Of a stretch of 64,000 bases of DNA, positions 12,995-24,075 are shown piece by piece. The notes under the pieces are model-generated. The model did no database searches, had not been told where the DNA came from, and worked only from the letters and a program-made list of their open reading frames with translations. Source of the stretch: Apoda limacodes (taxonomy: Eukaryota > Arthropoda > Insecta > Lepidoptera > Limacodidae). The stretch spans positions 14,327,001 through 14,391,000 of the forward strand of contig OX291547.1 in assembly GCA_946406115.1 (NCBI GenBank), in the 5' to 3' direction. How positions within the stretch are numbered: the first letter of the stretch is position 1; every line of letters starts with the position of its first letter. Made by a program: the position numbers and the translations under genes.

Positions 12995-14345
12995 AATACC
13001 ATTTAGGCATGTCGAATCTAGAAGATTCTGGAAGCCAACGCAGCTACTTTACCCAAAGGGTCGCCTTCAGACGAAAAAACATAACTATCTTACAATATTC
13101 ACCTTTGGATGTCGAAGCCCTAAAGAGTTAGAGAGTCCACTAGTCAAACTAGAAATAACAACACGGAACAAGACAACCAGAATAATCTATGCCAACGTGG
13201 TTCCTACGATAACAAAAGGAGTCCCATGTCCAGAGAAGAATTTACTTGGTTGGATTGTGTAGAACGATACCCACTAGCTGATGATGGTTCCTTGTCAGAT
13301 AGAGTTGAGAGGGATTGTAATCGGAAACGACTTCTATTACTCCATAATGTCAACAAAGAAAATATGTTTAAAGGAAGACCTATATTTGGTGGAATCTGAA
13401 TTGGATTGGATACTTTCAGGAAAAATATTCAGCAAACCAATAGAGCAAACTATTTTCAGTCCTCTTGTGATGTACTTTTGAGCCCACCTGATTCAGCACT
13501 AAACTTTGGAAATTTGAGATTTCTATGGGATCTAGAATCAATAGGGACTACAGACTCACCCAGACTAAACAGAGACGAGGAAGCCGTGAGAAACTTCAAT
13601 GAAACCATGGAATATAGAGACAATAGATACTATGTCAGCTGGTCTTGGAATAACTATCCAATAGATTTACTATCAAACTTCGGTTTAGCATTAGTACGTC
13701 TAGTGAATTTACTAAAGGGACTCGATAAAGGCACTCTGGTGACATATGATTAAACAATAAAGGAACGACTACAAGAAGGAGTAATAGAATTAGTTCCAAT
13801 AGGCAAACAAACAAACCATCCGACTCACTATATACCTCATCATAGAGTTTCAGCGTCGGGCAAATCGTAACGGATTGTATATGACGCTTTAACTAAAATA
13901 AAAAAATAAAAGTCTAAATGAATACCTATATTGCGGTCCAATCCTACTGTTAAGTTTATATTAAATGCTACTGTTAAACATCTTTTACTAAAATCCGAAA
14001 TTGAAAGCGCTAAAAGACTAGCAAATTAAATCTTTGTACACAAACTTGTAACGGGGACTAATACGAAGGAATTTATGCGACGTACTCCTGATATATGTCG
14101 AGATAAAGTTGTGAAAGTATTGGATTTAGATTGGAACTTAGAAAAGGATACACTACACCTAAGGAAAAATACACTGAACAGCACCAACACAAAAAGAGGC
14201 ATCTTAAAAACAATTCCAACTATAAATGATCCGTGTGGCTACACGGTACCCATATTTGCTACCTGCAAAACTGCTGCTACAAGACTTTTGGAAAAGGCGG
14301 ATGAGTTGAGATTCGCATCCACAACCATTCTATATTTATCTATTT
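12995..14345 (+). pseudogene. BEL/Pao pol remnant (protease/RT)
   Basis: 13281-13481 resembles the protease-to-RT linker (SELDWILSG). 13406-13753 and the broken frame after it give the BEL/Pao RT entry region: LRFLWDLESIGTTDSP, a V-x-W block, LSNFGLALVRLVNLL, then the GVIEL and HYIPHHRV blocks and RIVYDALTK. 14075-14320 resumes with KVLDLDWNLEKDTL and DPCGYTVPIFATCK, the end of RT. The catalytic YxDD segment between 13960 and 14075 is missing, and there are several stops. Dead copy. Confidence 0.75.
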
Positions 14346-14429
14346 AAAGAAGGAGAAAGGAAGAAGATAGAGACGCAGTTGTCAGGAATCAAGAAACAGG
14401 CTAAATATTCAGACGGAATGTGCTACATT

Positions 14430-15700
14430 TAAAAATGGGCAGTCCAAGAAGATGAGAACGATCATTAATTACAAGATAGAAAACAATATGTAGAAATTAA
14501 GACAACAGATGGCACACGTGAATATATTACTAAATCTGCAATGAAAGTCATCACGCGAGGAGTTACACAAGGCTCAATACTAGGACCTATCTTTTTTATT
14601 AATGACTGAATTGATAGCGCATGTAAAGATATGGATGATGTAAATTTGATTGTTTATACTGATGATACAAATGCCATTATAACAGCTGATGACCTAAAAA
14701 ACCTTGAAATTAAAATAAACCATACACTTTCTGCCTTTGAGAAATGGTTCAAAATTAATGATGTATCTATTAATTTAAAGAAAACCATGACAATATTGTT
14801 TTAAACCACTTCGAAAAAACAGGAAACACATTAAATTAAAAGTAACTTTAAATGGCCATCAAATAAATCAAGTGAATACAATAAGGTTTCTTGGCATAAA
14901 CATAGATAGCTCACTCAACTGGAAAGATGAAATGGAATCCATGGTAAGAAGCATAAATTCCTCCTGCTACGCGATTAGATCTCTTAGAGATGAAATTACC
15001 ACGGAAATTCTAAAAACTACGTTATAGTATTATGTTCTGGGGAAACAGTTTTCAATATAATATTGAAAAAGCTTTTATTGCTCAAAATAGGGCAAATCAA
15101 ACTATTTTGAAGATGCCTCCATGGGAGTCATGCAGAACCGCATTTAAAAAATTAGACATTTTGACTGCTCCATGTTTATATTTACTTGTCCTTCTTACTT
15201 ACTTAGTAAAAAAATTAAAGAAAACTGAGGATGATAAAGTTAGGAACAAAAGAAATAGAACACAGAGAGGGGCTATAGGCGTAACACTACGTCCTAGACT
15301 AAACGTAGCCCTTCATTGTGCAAGGTATCACAGTGTAATGGCATATAACCGTCTACCGAAAAAATTAAAAACTATTCAAAATTTTAATATATTTAAGTCT
15401 AGGTTGAGGCATTTTTTGCTAAACAAAAGCTACTATACTGTAAAAGAATTCATTAATGATATTAAATGTAATTAAGTAGTAAAGATTGTTAATAGTTTAA
15501 AAAAAAGTTAGGAAAACATGGGAGTAGGTATATTAAGATGACTATTTTTTGATTATGTTGTAAATATCATAAATATAATGATTATTAATTTTAATTTAAT
15601 TATGTGTTGTAACAATTTATGTATTTTATGTAGGTGCATTCACATACAATGTATTATTGTTTTTGAATTATAATAAATAAAATAAAATTAATAAATAAAT
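14430..15700 (+). pseudogene. 5'-truncated LINE, plus strand
   Basis: Begins inside RT: GVTQGSILGPI, then LIVYTDDTNAIITADDL (the catalytic block, Y-T-D-D), SAFEKWFKINDVSINLKKT and an ISxDxSLNW-like block. It then runs as the open frame 15032-15475 (FWGNS, QNRANQTILKMP, AYNRLPKKLKTIQNFNIFKS). Frames are broken at several places before 15032. It ends in an (aataaa)n tail at about 15665-15705. The C-terminal layout matches lepidopteran CR1/jockey-like LINEs. It probably jumped into the BEL/Pao element. Confidence 0.75.
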
Positions 15701-15786
15701 AAATGATGCAAGTGTGGGTGAACAGAGTGATTGTGCTGGGTGTATGATCCATTGATTAGGTTGATTGAAATAAATAAATTGTATCC

Positions 15787-15795
15787 AGGAAGGGA
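15787..15795 (+). other. Polypurine tract of BEL/Pao element
   Basis: AGGAAGGGA lies immediately upstream of the TGTAGTG start of the 3' LTR, the standard position for the plus-strand primer site. Confidence 0.6.
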
Positions 15796-15960
15796 TGTAG
15801 TGTTCGTCTATCTAAATAGAGCTGTAGTGCTGTCTCGAGCACACGGGTGTGGGCAGTCAGTCAGTTAACGGCAGCGGTCCAGTGCAGACTTAGGGACGGC
15901 TACCTGACACTAGTGTGGCAACGAGCCAGTGAATACCTATACCTATATATATATATATAT
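15796..15960 (+). repeat. 3' LTR of BEL/Pao element, truncated
   Basis: Matches 10447-10612 from TGTAGT through 'tggcaacgagccagt' into the (ta)n run, then stops. Everything after the TATA-like run in the 5' LTR is missing and the right foldback arm follows. The break lies in a simple repeat, which suggests a deletion or replication slippage. Confidence 0.7.
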
Positions 15961-15973
15961 AATTCATATATTA

Positions 15974-18481
15974 AATAGGTATAATAAACTAGTCAACTAT
16001 ACAACAGTTTTGTAATCAACAACAACACCATAATATTGATAAGCCGTGAAGAGAGAGAACGATATTAAAGTGAGATAGCAGCAAAAACGATATTAGAGTT
16101 CCATAATGTTAGTTGTAAAAACCTTTATTTATGTATGTGAACCACTAAAACTGGACACCTACTCCTTACTATATTTCATACGTTGAAAAGATCTAATGAA
16201 TTAGTCGACTATACAACAGTTACATAATCAACAACAACATCATAATATTGATAAAACCGTGAAGAGAGAGAACGATATTAAAGTGAGATAGCAGTAAAAA
16301 CTATATTAGGGTTCCATAAAACCTTTATTAATGTATGTGAACCACTAAAACTAGACACCTACTTCTTACTATATTACATACGTTAAGGAGATCTAATAAA
16401 TTAGTTGGTAAGAGCAATATTAGAGTTCCATAGTGTAAGTTGTAAAAACCTTAAGAATGTATGTGAACCATTATAAAAATAGACACCTTCTTACTATATT
16501 TCATACGTTGACGAGGTCTAATGAATAAGTCTGTTAGTTGGCATTCTATTTTAGAGTTCAATATGAAAACCATCGACTTTTGAGAGAGAGAGATTGTAAT
16601 ATTAGAGTGAGATAGCAATACAAACGATATTAGGGTTCCATAATGTAAGATGTAAAAACCTTTATTACTGTATGTGAACCACTAAAAATAGACATCCACT
16701 AATTACTGTAAATCATACAATGGAGACGTCTGATATGAATTGACTAGTTAAAACCGCAATATTTAATAGAGCAGCAGGAGAGAGATAATGATGCTAATGA
16801 GCTAACCTATTAGGGTTCCATAGTATATGAAAATAAAACCTTTAAAATGTATGTAAACCATTAATAAAAGACGTGGATTTCTTACTATATTTCATACGAT
16901 GAATTACTAATAAACTTATAAATTAGTTAGCTGGTCTGCATTATATTTTAGGGTTCAATGGTAGTTTAAAAAATATATGAAAACCTTTGAGTTGAGTGAA
17001 GTATATGTAGCTATTATTAAAAGATACCTACTTCTTACTATATTTCATACAATGGAGAGGTCCGATATGAATTGACTACTTAAAAACCACAACATTTAAT
17101 AGAGCAGGAGAGAGATAACGATTCTAATGACTTATGAGAGTTCCATAGAATATGAAAATAAAAACCTTTAAAATGTTCGTGCTCCAATAATAATAGAGGT
17201 CAACTTCTTACTATATTACATACATCGAAGAGAAAAAATGTGTGTGAACCACTAAAAATAGACACCTTATTATATTTCATACGTTGAAGAGGTCTAATAA
17301 ATTAGCTGGTTAGTTCACATTCTATTTTAGAGTTCTAGTAGTAGTAAAAAATTATATGAAAACCATCGACTTTTAAAAGAGAGAGATTGTAATATAAGAG
17401 TGAGGTAGCAATAACAACGACATAAGGGTTACATAGTGTAAGTTGTAAAAACCTTTATTACTGTATGTGAACCACTACAAAAAGACATCTTCTTCTTACT
17501 ATATTTCATACGATGGAGAGGTCCAATATGTATTGACTGGTTAAAAACATAACATTTAATAGAGTAGAAGAGAGATAACGATGCTAACGACCTAACTTAT
17601 TAGGGTTCCATAGTGTAAGTTGTAAAAACCTTTAGCATGTATGTGAACCATTAATAATAGACACCTTCTTCTTACTGTATTTCATATGTTGTAGAGGTCT
17701 AATAAATTAGTCGATTATAGGACAGTTTAATGATCAGCAACGATATCATAATATTGATAAAACTATGAAGAGAGAGAACGATATTAAAGTGAGATAGCAG
17801 TATTAGCTAGTCTGCATTATATTTTTAGGGTTCAATGGTAGTATAAAAATTATATAAAAACCTTCGAGTTGATTGAAGTATATGTTACCTTTATTAATAG
17901 ATACCTACTTCTTACTATATTTCATACGTTGAAGAGACCTAAATTATTAGTTAGTTAGAATAATATTAGGGTTCCATAATGTAAGTTGTAAAAACTTTTA
18001 ATGTATGAAATGTATATGTATGTAAGTTTTGTTATCTATTTTCATACAAAATATGGTCCAGTATTTCGATGATCCCACGCTACCGACGTTGCAAAAACAT
18101 GTGGTTTTATTATCTATTTTCATACAAAATATGGTCTAAAAAATACATCATTTAAATCGTTAATTAAAAGGTTTTTTTACAATTTTTTTGAACTCTGAAA
18201 TAAACAAAATTATATTGAGTAGTAATTTTTTCCAATCACTATGAAAAAAAAAACTGTAAACATGAGTTGGTTGTTCTAGAACCTTCCATCATAATTTTTA
18301 ATAACTTATAAACAAATTCGGGTGAATAGTGTTATATCTAAGCATCAACACCACGGTCACATCAGTTATTGTCGTTTATCACTCCCTTTTTTATTGAGAT
18401 AATAATGTATGACAACGTTAGAGGTGATGACAGAGTTCAACTGAGGTCAAAGTGTTCTAGAAGTTAAGATAATCTACTACT
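15974..18481. repeat. Right inverted arm of foldback element
   Basis: Reverse complement of the left arm. The inner part (from 'aggtataataaactagtcaa') mirrors the left arm near 10240-10262. The array then runs outward with about 11 copies of the CTTACTATATTTCATACG hallmark, and the terminal block 18000-18481 mirrors 6388-6890. The arm is about 1.5 kb shorter than the left one, so repeat units have been lost or gained. Confidence 0.85.
18274..18286. promoter_or_regulatory. Heat-shock-element-like triplet, right arm
   Basis: TTCTAGAACCTTC, the mirror of 6583-6595, again a perfect TTCnnGAAnnTTC array. It is conserved although neighbouring bases of the two arms differ. Confidence 0.45.
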
Positions 18482-18487
18482 TGCGAG
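18482..18487. repeat. Target-site duplication, right (TGCGAG)
   Basis: Identical to 6382-6387 and directly adjacent to the last base of the right arm. Confidence 0.85.
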
Positions 18488-18689
18488 GAGTTGTGTGTTT
18501 GGGGTACATGCGGGAAATCAGGTGAATGCATATCTTTGTAAACAGTTAGTAGCTTCATGAGGATTTGGTGGTTCCAATACTGATTGCATGGAAGTAAATG
18601 TTGGGTATGGCAAACGTAGTATGAAAGGAGAATGGTAAGTAAGTAAGTAATATATTTCATTTTTCTCAGAAACGTGGAGAGATATTAAG

Positions 18690-19185
18690 TTAAATTTGTT
18701 TTAAAAACTTAAGTCTACGGTTCCTTAGCGCTGTAAAAGAAATGAATCTTCTAAGTCAACGCAATCAAAAATTGGCCATTTATGACCTATATATTTTGGC
18801 ACTTATATCAAAACTTATATAAAACTTAAAATTTGTACTTCCTGCTGAAATTTTGAAATTTGGCAAGAAATAGGGTCTCACAGTACCTACAAGTACAATC
18901 CAAAAAATCCCTAATTTGTAGTTAAATATCACATAAAAATGTTTTTAACAATTAGAATTTGGAGAATTGACTGTGACAAATTTCGATGTATGGAAGAACA
19001 TTTCTATTAACTACAACGTTATGTTTGCCCTTTAATCCTATTTTGGGGGGAAACTTAAAAATATACTCGAAATTAAGGGACAAATATTTTCGAGACTCAA
19101 TTATCTACATATAAGTTTGCCTTGGCATGAATTTGGATAAGTCAAAAGTCATGTTCAACCAATACTTCGTTCCAATGCCAGTATA
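18690..19185. repeat. Probable dispersed repeat
   Basis: Contains 'ggttccttagcgctgtaaaa', 'tctaagtcaacgcaatcaaa' and 'tagggtctcacagtacctac', which I recognise as a widely scattered lepidopteran non-coding repeat. No coding frame is present. Both ends are uncertain; an RTE fragment follows directly. Confidence 0.4.
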
Positions 19186-19194
19186 CGTCGCGGG

Positions 19195-19800
19195 TACCTT
19201 ACTCAAAGTTGTCCAGGATTATGTGTACCTGGGACAGAAAATCCAACTGGGCCGGAACAACTTTGAAAAGGAAGCCAATAGGAGGATCTAGCGAGAGTGG
19301 GCAGCATTTGGTAAACTTCGTCAAGTCTTCACGTCGCCTATACCGCAAAGTCCCAAGACGAAAGTCTTTGACCAGTGCGTCCTACCAGTCATTACTTTAG
19401 CCTCCAGAACGTGGACAATTACAACAGGGCTGGTCCACAAGTTTAAGGTCGCACAGCGCGCAATGGAGCGAGCTAAGCTCGGATTGTCTCTCAGGGATCG
19501 AATCCGAAATGAGGACATTCGGAAGAGAACCAAAGTTACCAACATAGCTCGCAGAATTAGCAAGCTGAAGTGACAGTGGGCTGGTCATGTCTGTCAGAGG
19601 ACCGATGGCCGATGGAGCAGACGTGTCCTAGAGTTGACACCGAGTATGAGAAGGCAAAGCGTGGGTGGTGGTGGGTGGGCGCTAGACCGACGACCTTAAA
19701 AAGGTGGCTGGTGCTGGCTGAATGCGGAAGGCAGAGGACCGGGAGAAATGGCGTGCCATAGAGGAGGCTTTTGTCCAGCAGTGGACCAATATGAGCTGAT
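19195..19800 (+). pseudogene. RTE-type LINE 3' end
   Basis: Plus-strand reading gives the C-terminal region of an RTE-clade polyprotein: QDYVYLGQKIQLGRNNFEKE, EANRRI, a stop, WAAFGKLRQVF, TKVFDQCVLP, KFKVAQRAMERAKLG, LRDRIRNEDIRKRTKVT, ISKLK, a stop, QWAGHV and RTDGRWSRRVLE, then a broken tail ending near 'gtggaccaatatgagctgat'. At least two stops and one frameshift are present. No EN or RT core remains. A shorter relative lies at 40925-41135. Confidence 0.85.
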
Positions 19801-20363
19801 ACGATGAAGTTTGTATGGGCAGGTTTTAAATGTGATACTATTTTGAGATCAAAATCCAGGAAAAGTATCGCTGTTGCTAAATGTTTTCGAAATGGATACA
19901 AAATTTGCGATTTGACGTGTTCAAAGCTGACGGTGCGGAAGTTGTGAACTGTGAAGTAGAAAAAATTTACCAATAGTATTTTGTATCACAAGGGAGCAAA
20001 ATAATATTTTTACGGCGAGGCGCTAATCCTGAGTGTAGCGAGGAATTCAATATACGTTGCCAGGGCTAAGAATATTTTGTGATATACTCTACTTTTCATC
20101 CTCCTCTATGAAAAAAGAAATAAGAGGCACTTTTAGACTCCAGTCATGAAAAAAAAATTAAATAAATAAAAAGTTAAAAGAATTTATTAAACATTTATAT
20201 TTATATATAATTATATTTAATTTAATGTTTTCACCGTTTTGTTTTTGTTTGCCATATTTTTTTTTCTTTTTGCTTAAACTTATAATCAACGCACTAGATA
20301 AAAATAAATTATATTGATGTACCCAATAATTTAATTTACTTGAAAAATAAACAAATGCAATAC
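19801..20363. other. Non-coding, no gene seen
   Basis: AT-rich, with an (a/t)-rich low-complexity stretch at about 20150-20290. The open frame on the minus strand at 19557-19973 is a shadow of the RTE fragment. Confidence 0.5.
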
Positions 20364-20618
20364 ACGCGTTAAAAAAGTTATGTGCAAAGTGTTATCTAGT
20401 GCATTGGCTATAGACAGTCGTTTGAATAAAAAGTAAAAAAAACTATTTTAAAAAAACAAAAACCGACTGCAAAAAGATGCACTAAAAAGGTGAAATAATT
20501 ATTTCAAAAAATCTGATGTAAATCACAGTTTATGTAATTTTTTTTTTTACATTTTATTAAACTTACGACTGTCTATAGTCAATGCACTAGATAACACTTC
20601 TGCAAATTTTTAACGCGT
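20364..20618. repeat. Palindromic MITE (~255 bp)
   Basis: The outer motifs 'acgcgttaaaaaa' (20364) and 'tttttaacgcgt' (ends 20618) are inverted. Inside them, 'gtgttatctagtgcattggc' and 'tatagacagtcg' (about 20388-20421) are matched by 'cgactgtctatagtcaatgc' and 'actagataacac' (about 20567-20598). The whole can fold into one long hairpin with a small loop. No coding capacity. A partial copy of the motif ('acgcactagataa') lies at about 20290. Confidence 0.75.
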
Positions 20619-22669
20619 TTTTTTTTTAATTTTTACCAAAGAAAAATAAAATTTTAACATTTTTTTTTTCGGTTTGTTCAATTTCAAAAATTTAATTATT
20701 TATTTTTTTGCCAACAACGGAATAAACATGTTACGTAACACACCGTAAGATAGTCGAATTGAATTCTCCTACCTATTTTAAAGTCTATTAAATCACAGTA
20801 AATTATAAAAATGTGTAACGGAAGAATTCATCGCTGTCTAACAAATTTATTAAGACTGCGATATACACCTAATATCCTAAACAGGTCTATCTTATTTGGT
20901 CTAAATTGAAGAAGTAGCAGATACTACTAATCTAAAAAAACACAGAAGTTAGGTAATTGCATAATAAAAAAGGAAATTCCAACAGAATTTAAAATAAATG
21001 ATCGAAAATCACGAAAATAAATCATAATGCTTAAAAAGGAGTTAAGTTGTCGTAGATCTTGATGTATAGTCAGTGTTGGATAATGACCGTATGTGATAGC
21101 CGTCTCGACGTAGGGGTGACAGTCCGTGTGTCCTATCGTCAGTAGGGGCCTAGTTGAAGAGGAATTTTTCTTTAAGAGATATCAATACAAAAGGGTAGGA
21201 AATTAATCGAAATGCTATGTCGCAGTCACCGGACTGCTGTCAGCCGCCGTTGCTGGAATCCGAATGAAACCGGTCAATCCCGGCGCGGTGTAGAACCTGT
21301 CTGTGGACGAGATGTTCAAAATAATATAAAACTCCGATCACAGCAGTCCGCAGATTCTGCGTTCCAAATCGCAAGCCGCGCAACCGTGTTTATGCGTTTA
21401 AATAGAAAATTCGCACTGCCAAACGTGCGTTGCGCGCGAGCCTACCAAGGTCAAGTTACTCAAAGTGAGTGACGTAACACGCATATCTTTACCGAACAGT
21501 CAGGGAACTATTTTTTTTAATAAATTAAATATGTATTGTTTTATATTAAAAGAAAAATCAGCTATAATTTCTATATAAAGCCTTGTTTTATAATAAATAA
21601 AACAGCAAACAACGTGTGGTGCTGCGAGTAAGTAACATGATTTGAACGTGATTTGTAAAGTTCAACGTCGTTGACGGCCGAGTTTCGATTTCACCTTGTG
21701 TTCGAGTGGCAGAGGTGTGATCAAAAAAAAAAAAACAAAAAATCAAACCCGACGTGTACCAATAAGTATTTTTCTTGATTTCTTAAATACATTGTTTTTA
21801 ACACCACTGGCTTTTCGGTGAAGGAAAACATCGTGAGGAAACCTCCATACGTTAAAACAAAAAAAAAAGACGTGTAATGTAAGTCCACAATCCGCACTGG
21901 GTAGGCTGTGTCCCAACAGTCGGGACGTATGAGGCTGATAAAGAAAGTTTAACATTATGTTAGCACGCTTAAAATGATTTTATACTTGAACAAGGTCACT
22001 GCCGTCTATTGTCCCCTTCATTAGAAGTTTTAATACCAAACATTTATGTACATGTCATATTAATCTCAAATTAATTGATGTTGAACAATATTTTACTAAT
22101 TAGAGATACCTTCCAACCGTCAAATTTCTGCAAGGGTCATAAAGTTTCTACACAAGCGATAGGGCTGCCTATACGTTCTCATTGTTTGAACATCTACATG
22201 CGTTATTTCATGATCAGGACTATCAGGAGTGTACGCAAAGTGATAAAGATATGACGATCCAGTTTTTGTGCGGTGTCGCTTCACCCGCTATTAATTAGAC
22301 CCTGGCCGCTGTCCATGTTCGCATTAATTACAGGATGCCTCTGACGAATGGCACGCATGTAAATTTCAATGTGGACAACCCTAGACTGGGCGACCATTTC
22401 TTTTTATTTGTAACTTCAACGTGCGTTATTTAATGAGTATGCTGTTAACATTCGGTGATTTTAATTATTAGTTTGACATTTTAAATTAATATTTATGTAA
22501 TGCAATAATTATATCCTAATAAATATTTTATTAAATGTGGAATAAAATGATTTTTTTAGAATATTTAATGTTGAAAATAATTCACCCACATGAAATTGCA
22601 AAATACTCAAACAGGTTAAAAGTGTCTTATAACCATAAGGATAAAGATATATAATGGATAACCATGTAC
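20619..22669. other. Non-coding, no gene seen
   Basis: A moderately GC-rich stretch at 21200-21470 is open in one frame but has no recognisable domain, signal or splice context. The remainder is AT-rich with A-runs at 21720-21740 and 21855-21870. Nothing supports a gene. Confidence 0.5.
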
Positions 22670-22840
22670 CTGTGTTGCTCCGTCAGTGGAGAAATACTTG
22701 TAATACCCTCCAGTTTTACCAGCGGAAAAACCTTTTCTCGTGTAAAGTACCGATGGAGAAAAAAAGTATCCTATGTCCTTTTCCAACCCCTTCTGAGCCT
22801 CGTTCAGGAGCTGGCCACCGAGTGTGAAAAACACTCTATA
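22670..22840 (-). CDS. Candidate host exon, 57 codons
   Basis: On the minus strand an acceptor-like 'aaaatgcag' ends at 22841, followed by 171 bp without stop in phase 0, then CAG|GTACAT at 22670/22669. The peptide contains FFTLGGQLLNEAQKGLEKDI, GYFFSPSVLYTRKGFSAGKT and GGYYKYFSTDGATQ. Its composition is protein-like (Gly/Tyr/Lys-rich, no low complexity) and quite unlike the surrounding non-coding DNA. I do not recognise the family with certainty; a secreted insect protein is possible. No partner exon is visible in the window, so it could equally be a retained pseudo-exon. A second acceptor, 'ggtggccag', within the block would shorten it. Confidence 0.4.
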
Positions 22841-22945
22841 CTGCATTTTATTCGTGGGATAACTCGAGATACTCTTTAAAGAATTTGGAAATCAATATGA
22901 TAGTTTTTGACTAGTGAGCTTTCTTATAATCCGTTGCATCATCTG

Positions 22946-23176
22946 AACCCGCCCCAGCTAGCCTACCAGGTAAATCGTGGGTTCGATTCCCAAACAAGTA
23001 TTTTTTGTGTGTTTGCCTTGAGACTGCGTTTTTTTATGTATAATATGTATGTATCTACAAAAATTATATAAATATATGTATATGTATCCATTGTCTGGTA
23101 TCCATAGCAAAAGCTTTGCTTAGTTTGGGACCACACGGCGCTGTGAGTAATGTCCAACAATATTTGTTATTGTTTA
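22946..23176 (+). repeat. tRNA-derived SINE, plus orientation
   Basis: A B-box-like 'gtgggttcgattcc' lies at about 22978-22991, preceded by a decayed A-box region ('agctagcctacc'). The body has the lepidopteran signature 'tggtatccatagcaaaagct', 'ttgcttagtttgggaccaca' and 'cggcgctgtgagtaatgtcc'. A related copy in the opposite orientation is at 63365-63625. Confidence 0.75.
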
Positions 23177-23765
23177 TTTTTACCACATGATATAAGGCAA
23201 TATGCATATATAGTACATATAAGTATTGTACTTATGTATTTTAAAGCGCTTTGCTATATTTCTGTAAATTTTAATAATGTAAGTTACATGAGGCGAGCAA
23301 GCCATACTAAGTCTTTTCCGCTTCTTTGAAATAACGATATTCGCAACCAAACACCTAATCTTTCTTTTAATATTTTTCAATAGTCAGGACTCTAAACCAA
23401 CCCATAAGTTCATAAAAAGTATTCTTAAATCCGTCGCTAACACAAGTTTAAAGAAAAATATAGTTTTCTGTATTTATTTTATACACCGAAATCTACATAA
23501 AAGCAACTGAACTTTTGTAGTCTGGACCTAATCACTTTATTGTCGCATAAACCCAGTGAACAGTGACGTTTCCATGAGAGACCGCAGCCTGATTACGCAC
23601 GTTCATAATAACAGCTCTTACTAATGAGACTAAATTGCGAAATTGTCGATTGCAAAATGTTTCCTGTTGATCTTTCATTAATTTGTGTATATTGTGATTT
23701 CCAAATTTGTGTAATTGGGAAATAGTTAAAATTGGTTGACAATAATTTTCATTATTTTAAACACA
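23177..23765. other. Non-coding, no gene seen
   Basis: AT-rich, with only short random open frames and no splice-supported coding block. Confidence 0.5.
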
Positions 23766-23915
23766 TTATAACAGTCGATGTTTTTCTGTCTGTCTTTCCG
23801 TTTATGTTCGTTTTAAGGCTAAACAACTTAACCGATAATAATAAAATTTAGCAGTGTTATAGCTTGCACCTTGGGGAGAGGCATAGGCTACCTAACAATT
23901 CCAAGTGTGAGTCGG
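23766..23915. repeat. Dispersed repeat fragment
   Basis: 'ctgtctgtctttccgtttat', 'ggctaaacaacttaaccgat' and 'gagaggcataggctacc' match the layout of a common lepidopteran short repeat also seen at 28500-28742 and 33165-33400. It is followed by 'agtgtgagtcggattagcgc', an edge of the family at 34350. Confidence 0.45.
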
Positions 23916-24075
23916 ATTAGCGCACACTGAGCTGATTTTTTTTTAGATTTAATGAGAGAAGAACGAGTCTGAAGATATAGCTGCTTAGTAAAACGTCAAG
24001 TTTTTTTTTTTTTTTTTTTTTTTTTTATACCACTAAGGTGGCAAACAAGCTTACGGCCCGCCTGATGGTAAGCGG

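Larger units (their letters stand above)
10447..15960 (+). mobile_element. Degraded BEL/Pao LTR retrotransposon in the foldback loop
   Basis: Two direct repeats (10447- and 15796-) flank a plus-strand interior with BEL/Pao gag, zinc-knuckle and RT remnants. A purine tract AGGAAGGGA precedes the downstream repeat, as expected for second-strand priming. The interior is interrupted by other elements: a minus-strand LINE tail, a 42-bp minisatellite and a plus-strand LINE 3' end. The downstream LTR stops in its (ta)n run and joins directly to the right foldback arm, so the 3' end is truncated. No flanking target duplication can be recognised. Confidence 0.7.
6388..18481. mobile_element. 12.1-kb foldback-type transposable element
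   Basis: The outer ends are inverted copies: AGTAGTAGATTAT at 6388 and its complement ending at 18481, continuing through 'tctagaccactttgacctca' on the left and its diverged complement on the right. The element is flanked by an exact 6-bp duplication, TGCGAG. Each arm has a unique-looking terminal ~700-bp block followed inward by an array of diverged repeats, as in foldback/Galileo-type elements. No transposase is visible. The loop (about 10358-15970) holds a degraded BEL/Pao retrotransposon and LINE scraps. The arms have drifted, so this is not a very recent insertion. Superfamily unassigned: 6-bp duplications occur in Polintons, IS3EU and Dada, among others. Confidence 0.8.

Noticed and set aside
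19557..19973. 138-codon minus-strand ORF
   Set aside because: It lies antisense to the RTE fragment and has no recognisable domain.
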